Shown here in pieces: positions 1-4,133 of a stretch of 5,908 nt of DNA. The stretch lies in NCBI GenBank assembly GCA_945866285.1, contig CAMBHC010000189.1:1-5908 (forward strand). The letters are read 5' to 3'. A model generated the notes under the pieces. The model searched no databases. It was not told the origin of the DNA and was given only the letters and a program-made list of their open reading frames with translations. The translations under genes were made by a program, and so were the position numbers. The DNA comes from Candidatus Sulfopaludibacter sp. SbA3. GTDB lineage: Bacteria > Acidobacteriota > Vicinamibacteria > Vicinamibacterales > UBA2999. Position 1 is the stretch's first letter. Every line of letters begins with the position of its first letter.

Positions 1-1
1 A

Positions 2-613
2 CCCGTCACTGACGCGCATCGTGAAGCGGCCGAACAGATGGCCCGCCAGGCCGTGAAGGGCGCGGATGCGGTGCTGGTCTCTGACTACGGCTCGGGCCTG
101 GTGACGCCGAAGTTCGTCCACGAACTGATGGGGCTGGTCAAAGATGGTCCGGCTAAAGCCGGACGCCACATTCCGGTGCTGATCGACTCGCGATATGCGC
201 TGACCAAGTATCGTGGCCTGACCGCGTGCACGCCGAACGAGTCGGAAGTGGAGCAGGTGCTGGGCGTCACCATCGACGACAAGGCCCAGGTGCTCGAGCG
301 CGCCGGTCGAGCCTTACTCACGCGCACGCGCATGCAGGCCGTGCTGGTGACGCGCGGCAGCCGCGGCATGGCGCTGTTCGAGGCCGGCAAGAAGACCGTC
401 CACATACCGATCTTCGGTTCCGACCAGATCGCCGACGTCACCGGCGCGGGCGATACCGTGATGGCGACCATGACGCTGGCGCTGGCGTCTGGGGCGTCGT
501 TTGAAGAGGCGGCGCGGCTGGCGAACTTTGCTGGTGGCCTGGTCGTGATGAAGCGCGGCACCGCCACGGTGTCGGCCGCCGAACTGCGCCGTGCCGTAGG
601 GGCGGGTCTTTAG
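2..613 (+). CDS. rfaE1: D-glycero-beta-D-manno-heptose-7-phosphate kinase (HldE kinase domain / RfaE1), 5'-truncated
   Basis: This is the C-terminal 203 residues of a PfkB/ribokinase-family kinase; the frame is open to the left edge, so the true start lies outside and the first ATG seen (38) is internal. RfaE1 phosphorylates D-glycero-D-manno-heptose 7-phosphate at C1 with ATP, a cytoplasmic step toward ADP-heptose for LPS core. Visible signs are VLVSDYGSGLV early in the fragment, VLID followed by the TPNESEVE strand (substrate/ATP lobe), and the PfkB signature DVTGAGDT encoded at 434-457, whose last Asp (452-454) is the expected catalytic base. GTATVSAAEL near the end matches the region just before the linker of bifunctional HldE. 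An insert of about seven residues (GPAKAGR) before the VLID strand comes from a palindromic DNA element at 147-172. The stop codon lies inside another palindrome (600-621). The rfaE2 gene follows after 16 bp. RfaE1 is favoured over other PfkB kinases because of that neighbour. Confidence 0.93.
   Translation, partial: PVTDAHREAAEQMARQAVKGADAVLVSDYGSGLVTPKFVHELMGLVKDGPAKAGRHIPVLIDSRYALTKYRGLTACTPNESEVEQVLGVTIDDKAQVLERAGRALLTRTRMQAVLVTRGSRGMALFEAGKKTVHIPIFGSDQIADVTGAGDTVMATMTLALASGASFEEAARLANFAGGLVVMKRGTATVSAAELRRAVGAGL
147..172 (+). repeat. Palindromic repeat element inside rfaE1 (copy A)
   Basis: Bases 147-164 form a near-perfect palindrome, GTCCGGCTAAAGCCGGAC: 8-bp arms around AA. The following bases GCCACATT complete a 26-base unit that recurs at 5000-5025 with 24 of 26 identities. 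It is read in frame as GPAKAGRH in the kinase. Compared from memory with E. coli HldE, where an ARKAG-type sequence runs directly into PVLID, the window has about seven extra residues at this point, which suggests insertion into a surface loop. The other copy is read in a different codon phase, so the similarity is at DNA level and not protein conservation. Confidence 0.75.
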
Positions 614-621
614 ACCCGCCC
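600..621 (+). repeat. 22-bp palindrome carrying the rfaE1 stop codon
   Basis: Arms 600-609 and 612-621 are perfectly complementary (10 bp, GGGCGGGTCT against AGACCCGCCC) with only TT at the apex. The rfaE1 TAG (611-613) sits at the centre. On the minus strand the centre reads CTAAAG, the same apex as copy A at 147-164, so it looks like a relative of that element in the other orientation. No T-run follows, so it is a poor intrinsic terminator, and rfaE2 begins 8 bp later. It may protect or attenuate the message between the two genes, or be a parasitic repeat. Confidence 0.75.
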
Positions 622-629
622 ATCACCGA

Positions 630-1106
630 ATGGGTGAAATCATGAGCCGGGAGGAGTTGATGTTGCGCGTCGCCGACGATCGCGCGCATGGACTCAAGCT
701 CGCCTTCGCGAACGGCGGGTTCGACCTGCTGCACGTGGGTCACGTCCGCTACCTCGAGGCCGCCCGTCGCGAGGCCGACCGGTTGATCGTCGCGGTCAAC
801 GACGATCGCTCCATCCAGGGGCTGAAGGGACCGACCCGCCCGGTACTGCCCGAGGCCGATCGCGCTGAACTCGTCGCCGCGCTGCGCGCCGTGGACTACG
901 TGGTGATCTTTTCGGAGCCGACCGTGACGCCGCTCCTGGAGTTGCTGCGGCCCGACGTGCACTGCAAGGGGACCGACTACACGGTCGACACCGTCCCGGA
1001 GCGCGAGACCGTCCGCGCCTACGGCGGTCGCATCGCCATCGTCGGCGACCCCAAGGACCATTCGACCACCGATCTGCTGACCCGGCTGAAGCACCCCCGG
1101 ACATGA
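630..1106 (+). CDS. rfaE2: D-glycero-beta-D-manno-heptose 1-phosphate adenylyltransferase (RfaE2 / HldE C-terminal domain)
   Basis: This 158-residue cytidylyltransferase-like nucleotidyltransferase transfers AMP from ATP to heptose 1-phosphate, giving ADP-D,D-heptose. Visible motifs are NGGFDLLHVGHVRYL with the catalytic HxGH at residues 35-38, VAVNDD, LKGPTRPV, the KGTDY segment, and HSTTDLL at residues 144-150 near the C-terminus, all in the order expected for RfaE2. It corresponds to the second half of bifunctional HldE, here a free-standing gene out of frame with the kinase. Two starts are possible: ATG 630 (MGEIMSREEL) or ATG 642 (MSREEL). The latter has GGTGA at 633-637, four bases upstream; I keep the longer form because GEIMSREEL also resembles the HldE linker. 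The stop overlaps the next start by four bases (ATGA, 1103-1106), implying translational coupling to the heptosyltransferase that uses the finished ADP-heptose. Confidence 0.95.
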   Translation: MGEIMSREELMLRVADDRAHGLKLAFANGGFDLLHVGHVRYLEAARREADRLIVAVNDDRSIQGLKGPTRPVLPEADRAELVAALRAVDYVVIFSEPTVTPLLELLRPDVHCKGTDYTVDTVPERETVRAYGGRIAIVGDPKDHSTTDLLTRLKHPRT

Positions 1107-2191
1107 GCACCGCAGCACCTCAGCACTCGAGCACCTCAGCACCTCAGCACTTGAATCGAATTCTGATCGTCCGAATGAGCGCTTTGGGCGACATCGTGCA
1201 TGCGCTGCCGGTGTTGGCTGCCCTGCGACGGGCGTGGCCGGCTGCGAAAGTGGATTGGATTGTCGATGAGGCCTATGCCTCAATCCTGTCGCTGGCCGAG
1301 GGGTTGCACCAGCGCATCGTGGTCCGTGGCCAGGGGCCGGAAGCGAGGGGCTACGTGAGCGCGGTGCGGCATTTGCGCGCGCAGAAGTACGACGCCGCGC
1401 TCGACCTGCAGGGGCTGATCAAGTCCGCCGTGTGGGCGAAGGCGTCTGGTGCCGCCCGAGTGATCGGGTTCGACCGCGCGCACTTACGCGAGCCGATGGC
1501 CGCGTCGTTCTACAGCGAGACGGTGGTGCCGCTCGACGCGCCGCACGTCATCCAGAAGAACCTGTCGATCCTGCAGGCATTCGACCTGGCACCGGGTCCG
1601 ATTGAACTTCCTCTTCATCCCGAAGCCGCCAGTGCGACGACGAACGCGCTAGTGGCCGTTGGCGGATCCAAGCAGTACGTCGTGCTGAATCCCGGGGCCG
1701 CGTGGCCGAACAAGCGCTGGCCGGCCGAGCGATTCGGCGCGCTCGCCGCGAAGCTCCACGCGCATACCAGGCTGCGGTCGCTCATCACCTGGGGACCGGA
1801 CGAGAAATCGTTGGCCGAAGCGGTCGTGAGTGCATCTGGCGGAGCCGCCAGCCTGGCGCCCCCGACCGCCATCGCGGACCTGGCGGTCATCATGCGTGAC
1901 GCGGCGCTCGTGGTGTCGGGTGACACCGGGCCCCTGCACATCGCCGCGGCCATGGGCACGCCGCTGGTTGGCCTGTACGGCCCGACCTGGCCCGAGCGCA
2001 ACGGCCCCTGGAACCCGGACGATGAAGTGATTTCGAAGGCGGGTGGGTGTGTGTGTCACCACAAGCGCAAGTGCTTGCGTGGCGCGCCCTGCATCAACGA
2101 GATCGACGTGCCCGATGTGCTGGCCGCAGCCGAGCGGCGGCTGCTCAGTGCGAAGCTTGTCCCCCGTAGCCTTGGCGGAGGGGGATCATGA
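1103..2191 (+). CDS. waaC: Lipopolysaccharide heptosyltransferase, GT9 family (WaaC/RfaC-like)
   Basis: This 362-residue protein has two Rossmann (GT-B) halves. It is expected to transfer heptose from ADP-heptose to the Kdo of lipid A at the inner face of the cytoplasmic membrane. The N-terminal part RILIVRMSALGDIVHALP (residues 19-36), followed by a VDWIVDE strand, is typical of heptosyltransferase I. The C-terminal half has NPGAAWPNKRWP and VSGDTGPLHIAAAMGTP (from residue 271), the GT9 nucleotide-sugar site, then YGPTWPERNGPW. Four cysteines (C316, C318, C324, C330) cluster near the end, a pattern seen in many GT9 proteins. The first 17 residues are encoded by an 8-bp tandem repeat and look non-native. 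A TTG at 1151 would give the usual family N-terminus (M-NRILIVRMS) and is a serious alternative to ATG 1103, which is supported by its ATGA overlap with rfaE2. The C-terminal VPRSLGGGGS comes from a hairpin repeat. WaaC is more likely than WaaF, but the exact acceptor is inferred. Confidence 0.9.
   Translation: MSTAAPQHSSTSAPQHLNRILIVRMSALGDIVHALPVLAALRRAWPAAKVDWIVDEAYASILSLAEGLHQRIVVRGQGPEARGYVSAVRHLRAQKYDAALDLQGLIKSAVWAKASGAARVIGFDRAHLREPMAASFYSETVVPLDAPHVIQKNLSILQAFDLAPGPIELPLHPEAASATTNALVAVGGSKQYVVLNPGAAWPNKRWPAERFGALAAKLHAHTRLRSLITWGPDEKSLAEAVVSASGGAASLAPPTAIADLAVIMRDAALVVSGDTGPLHIAAAMGTPLVGLYGPTWPERNGPWNPDDEVISKAGGCVCHHKRKCLRGAPCINEIDVPDVLAAAERRLLSAKLVPRSLGGGGS
1106..1153 (+). repeat. 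8-bp tandem repeat (six units, consensus AGCACCTC) at the waaC start
   Basis: Six consecutive 8-base units run from 1106. The units at 1114, 1130 and 1138 match AGCACCTC exactly, the one at 1106 differs at one base, the one at 1146 at two and the one at 1122 at three. Translated from ATG 1103 they give a low-complexity S/T/A/P/Q/H leader. Since eight is not a multiple of three, gain or loss of one unit would shift the frame for translation from ATG 1103 but would not affect a start at TTG 1151. Confidence 0.85.
2161..2184 (+). repeat. Imperfect hairpin repeat at the waaC 3' end containing the downstream Shine-Dalgarno
   Basis: CCCCC (2161-2165) pairs with GGGGG (2180-2184), followed by a three-base mismatched region and GCC/GGC around TT. 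The 3' arm GGAGGGGG (2177-2184) is also a strong Shine-Dalgarno for the methyltransferase start at 2188, with six bases between GGAGG and ATG. It encodes the final VPRSLGGGGS of the heptosyltransferase. Read on the minus strand it gives RQGYGGQA, a translation I remember as recurrent in acidobacterial ORFs; that association is from memory. Confidence 0.6.
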
Positions 2192-2694
2192 CGCGGCTGC
2201 TCACGCGGTGGCGCGTGTTTCTCGGCTTCGTGTTCGCGGCGCTCGTGCTGTGGCTCGCATCACCGACGCGTGATTCACTGCTGGTCGGCGCGGCGATCGC
2301 CGTGGCGGGTGAGTGTCTGCGGCTGTGGGCGGCCGGGCATCTCGAGAAGAGCAAGGAAGTCACGCGTTCGGGACCGTATCGCTACACGCGTCATCCTCTG
2401 TATCTCGGCTCGTCCACCATCGGCGTGGGGATTGCCGTGGCCTCGCACCACTGGATCGTGGCGGCGATGGTCGTGACCTACATGGCCCTGACGCTCACGG
2501 CCGCGATGCGCAGTGAAGAAGCGCACCTGCGCGAGAAGTTCGGCGATGCGTATGACGCCGATGCGGAGAAGCGTGCCGCGCCCATGGACCGCCCGTTCAG
2601 TTGGGCCAGAGCCATCGGCAACCGCGAGCATCACACGATGGCCGGCCTGGCCGCAGGCTTGGGGATGTTGGCGATGAAGATGTTGGGAAGCTAG
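2188..2694 (+). CDS. Integral-membrane methyltransferase, isoprenylcysteine carboxyl methyltransferase / phospholipid methyltransferase-like
   Basis: This 168-residue membrane protein belongs to the ICMT/PEMT-like superfamily of SAM-dependent methyltransferases, which methylate lipids or prenylated small molecules in the inner membrane. Hydrophobic segments lie at about residues 10-25, 31-49, 75-106 (probably a helical hairpin) and 150-165. The family core is clear: SGPYRYTRHPLYLG (61-74) and EEAHLREKFGDAY (110-122), which together form the SAM pocket. After that Tyr the usual second Tyr and basic tail are replaced by DADAEKRAAP and a further hydrophobic stretch, so the C-terminus is atypical. 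The start overlaps the heptosyltransferase stop (ATGA, 2188-2191) and has a strong GGAGG at 2177-2181. Substrate unknown; the location suggests an envelope lipid or glycolipid, but this is only inference from the neighbours. It is the last gene of the left block. Confidence 0.85.
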   Translation: MTRLLTRWRVFLGFVFAALVLWLASPTRDSLLVGAAIAVAGECLRLWAAGHLEKSKEVTRSGPYRYTRHPLYLGSSTIGVGIAVASHHWIVAAMVVTYMALTLTAAMRSEEAHLREKFGDAYDADAEKRAAPMDRPFSWARAIGNREHHTMAGLAAGLGMLAMKMLGS

Positions 2695-2709
2695 GGACTC
2701 GCACTGTCT

Positions 2710-2732
2710 AGCGATGAGCGAAGCGAATCGCT
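2710..2732. other. Stem-loop after the methyltransferase gene
   Basis: AGCGAT (2710-2715) pairs with ATCGCT (2727-2732) around a loop that contains GAGCGAAGCG. It begins 16 bp after the methyltransferase stop, in the space between this gene and the convergent tRNA-Asp. It could end or stabilise the upstream mRNA, but there is no T-run on either strand, so it is not a classical intrinsic terminator. The loop core GAGCGAAGCGAA recurs (11 of 12 bases) in the next stem-loop. Apart from the two stem-loops I see nothing in 2695-2789. Confidence 0.5.
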
Positions 2733-2754
2733 GACTGAACCCGAGGACCGGACG

Positions 2755-2797
2755 CCCCGCCAAATCGAACGAGCGGAGCGAAGTGAGATTGGCGGGG
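2755..2797. other. Long stem-loop overlapping the tRNA-Asp 3' end (possible terminator between convergent transcripts)
   Basis: CCCCGCCAA plus TC (2755-2766, one bulged A at 2764) pairs over 11 bp with GATTGGCGGGG (2787-2797). The loop includes GAGCGGAGCGAA. The right arm covers the last eight bases of tRNA-Asp (CCA, discriminator and part of the acceptor, 2790-2797), so the downstream arm is in effect an inverted copy of the tRNA 3' end. In the precursor it could compete with the acceptor stem. No T-run follows in either direction. Confidence 0.55.
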
Positions 2798-2866
2798 TGG
2801 ACGGGACTCGAACCCGCGGCCTCTAGCGTGACAGGCTAGCGTTCTAACCAACTGAACTACCACCCC
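2790..2866 (-). tRNA. tRNA-Asp(GTC)
   Basis: Read on the minus strand from 2866 it folds as a full cloverleaf. The acceptor GGGGTGG pairs with CCACCCC. The D arm is GTTC/GAAC, the anticodon stem CTAGC/GCTAG with loop CTGTCAC (anticodon GTC, plus-strand 2830-2832), and the T arm has the GTTCGAGTC loop region. The discriminator is G, as expected for Asp, and CCA is encoded (2790-2792). It decodes GAC and GAT. It lies 95 bp downstream of tRNA-Val and probably shares its transcript. A short CCCC/GGGG hairpin (2865-2875) spans its 5' end. The 95-bp spacer (2867-2961) holds no other recognisable feature. Confidence 0.97.
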
Positions 2867-2961
2867 CCTGAGGGGAATTGCTAACTTCCGATTGCTGACG
2901 TCGAAACCGACCGAGTTGTCACCACTCGATCGCGAATCATCATCAATCGCCACCGTCACGC

Positions 2962-3037
2962 TGGTGGGCGGTAAGGGACTCGAACCCCTGACAGCCGGCG
3001 TGTAAAGCCGGTGCTCTACCAACTGAGCTAACCGCCC
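2962..3037 (-). tRNA. tRNA-Val(TAC)
   Basis: On the minus strand from 3037, acceptor GGGCGGT pairs with ACCGCCC. The D stem is GCTC/GAGC, the anticodon stem CCGGC/GCCGG with loop TTTACAC (anticodon TAC, plus-strand 3002-3004), and the T stem AGGGG/CCCTT (one A-T, three G-C and one G-T pair). The discriminator is A, and CCA is encoded at 2962-2964. It reads GTA and, through wobble, other Val codons. It is the first gene of a Val-Asp tRNA pair, with a promoter directly upstream. Confidence 0.97.
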
Positions 3038-3054
3038 GACACCCGGAATCTCCG

Positions 3055-3084
3055 ATTGTAGCCAGTGAAGCGGCAGTTGGTCAA
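3055..3084 (-). promoter_or_regulatory. Sigma70-type promoter of the tRNA-Val/tRNA-Asp unit
   Basis: On the minus strand there is TTGACC (-35, plus-strand 3079-3084), an 18-bp spacer and TACAAT (-10, plus-strand 3055-3060). Each hexamer is one base from the consensus. Transcription would start near 3048, about ten bases before the 5' end of tRNA-Val, a normal leader for RNase P processing. The -35 lies about 36 bp upstream of the divergent holB start. Confidence 0.75.
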
Positions 3085-3119
3085 TGCCCGACCGATAAAC
3101 GTTATCATCAACGGGTCTC

Positions 3120-4133
3120 ATGCCCCTGCGCGACATCATCGGTCATCGGCGATTAACCACCCTGATGTCCAGGGCCATCGACCGTGGATCGTTGCCGCCG
3201 ACGCTGCTGTTTGCCGGGCCATCGGGGGTGGGCAAATGGCGCGTCGCGCAAGCGGCCGCACAGGCCGTTAACTGCCTGGAGCCCGTCCGGGACGCCGACG
3301 GGTTGCCGTTTGACGCCTGCGGACGTTGCCGTTCGTGTGACCGAATCGCCCGCGGCGTCCATGTCGACGTGATTGCGCTTGAGCCGGACGATCGCGCCTC
3401 AATCAAGATTGACGTGGTCCGCGATGTACTGAGCCGCACCGGCTACCGGCCGTTTGAAGGCAAGCTCCGCGTGGTGCTGATTCGCGAGGCCGACACGCTT
3501 GAAACCGCTGCCCAGAACTCCTTGTTGAAGAACCTCGAAGAGCCGCCGCCAGGAACGGTGTTCATCCTGACCACCGCCGTGCCCGGCGTGCTGCTGTCGA
3601 CGGTGCGTTCGCGCTGCATGCGCCTGCGGTTTGGCCGCCTGACGGCGGCCGAAGTGGCATTGGCCCTGGTGCGCGATCACGGCCAGAGCGAACGCGATGC
3701 CACGGAAGCCGCGCCGTTGTCTGACGGCAGCATTGGCCAGGCCCTCTCACTGTCGGACCTCGACATCGGCGGGCTTCGCGACCTGGCCATGCGCCTGTTG
3801 CAGCAAACCGCCGGCCGCGCCGACACGCAGTCGCGCCTGCAGGCGGCCACATCGGTGGTGGCGGGCCTGTCGAAAAAGGAAGAGCGCACGGATCTCGCGG
3901 CCGTGCTGCGGCTCGCGGCGTCGATGCTCCGCGACATCGAGGCGCTCAATTCAGGCGCTGACCAGCGTGTGCTGGCCAATCCCTTGCTGACCGACGATCT
4001 GTCGACGCTGGCGCGTTCGTTCGCCGGGGACCGCGCCCGGCTGGCGTTCGGCGCCGTCGACCGCGCCCTGACCGCGCTCGAACGCAACGCCGGCACCAAG
4101 GTCGTGGCGGAATGGCTCGCGGTTCAATTGTGA
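3120..4133 (+). CDS. holB: DNA polymerase III subunit delta' (clamp loader)
   Basis: This 337-residue AAA+ protein is a subunit of the clamp loader that opens the beta clamp and places it on primed DNA. The N-terminus (IIGHRRLTTLMSRAI) is typical of the delta'/DnaX group. The P-loop is GPSGVGKW at residues 33-40: the Lys is kept but the Thr/Ser that binds Mg is Trp, fitting a delta' that does not hydrolyse ATP. A zinc module follows with C52, C67, C70 and C73 (CGRCRSC). The Walker B region is VVLIREADTL, then NSLLKNLEEPP, and the SRC motif with its arginine finger is at 164-166. The C-terminal half is helical and less conserved, as usual for the collar domain. An in-frame stop at 3096 and the fit to the family support ATG 3120. 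No Shine-Dalgarno is visible before it. Its end overlaps pdxA by 4 or 22 bp depending on the pdxA start. A gamma/tau DnaX is excluded by its short length. Confidence 0.92.
   Translation: MPLRDIIGHRRLTTLMSRAIDRGSLPPTLLFAGPSGVGKWRVAQAAAQAVNCLEPVRDADGLPFDACGRCRSCDRIARGVHVDVIALEPDDRASIKIDVVRDVLSRTGYRPFEGKLRVVLIREADTLETAAQNSLLKNLEEPPPGTVFILTTAVPGVLLSTVRSRCMRLRFGRLTAAEVALALVRDHGQSERDATEAAPLSDGSIGQALSLSDLDIGGLRDLAMRLLQQTAGRADTQSRLQAATSVVAGLSKKEERTDLAAVLRLAASMLRDIEALNSGADQRVLANPLLTDDLSTLARSFAGDRARLAFGAVDRALTALERNAGTKVVAEWLAVQL

Noticed and set aside
600..621. Intrinsic terminator between rfaE1 and rfaE2
   Set aside because: The stem is strong, but no T-run follows and the next gene of the same pathway starts eight bases later.
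438..1283. Minus-strand ORF of 281 codons
   Set aside because: It is antisense to the clearly conserved kinase end, rfaE2 and the waaC start, has low-complexity Arg/Pro/His-rich sequence and no recognisable motif; long shadow ORFs are common at high GC.
1836..1851. Palindrome CTGGCGG-AG-CCGCCAG inside waaC
   Set aside because: Its shape is similar to the inserted elements, but it lacks the CTAAAG apex, the encoded GGAAS segment does not look like an extra insert in the GT9 alignment I remember, and 7-bp arms are expected by chance in GC-rich coding DNA.
2048..2056. TG dinucleotide run in waaC as a phase-variable tract
   Set aside because: It has only about four repeats and encodes the conserved Cys-Val-Cys of the GT9 C-terminal cysteine cluster.
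2708..3139. Minus-strand ORF of 143 codons between the methyltransferase and holB
   Set aside because: It is read through both tRNA genes; peptides such as GRLAQLVEHRLYTPAVRG and VVVQLVRTLACHARGRG are the classic false translations of tRNA sequences.
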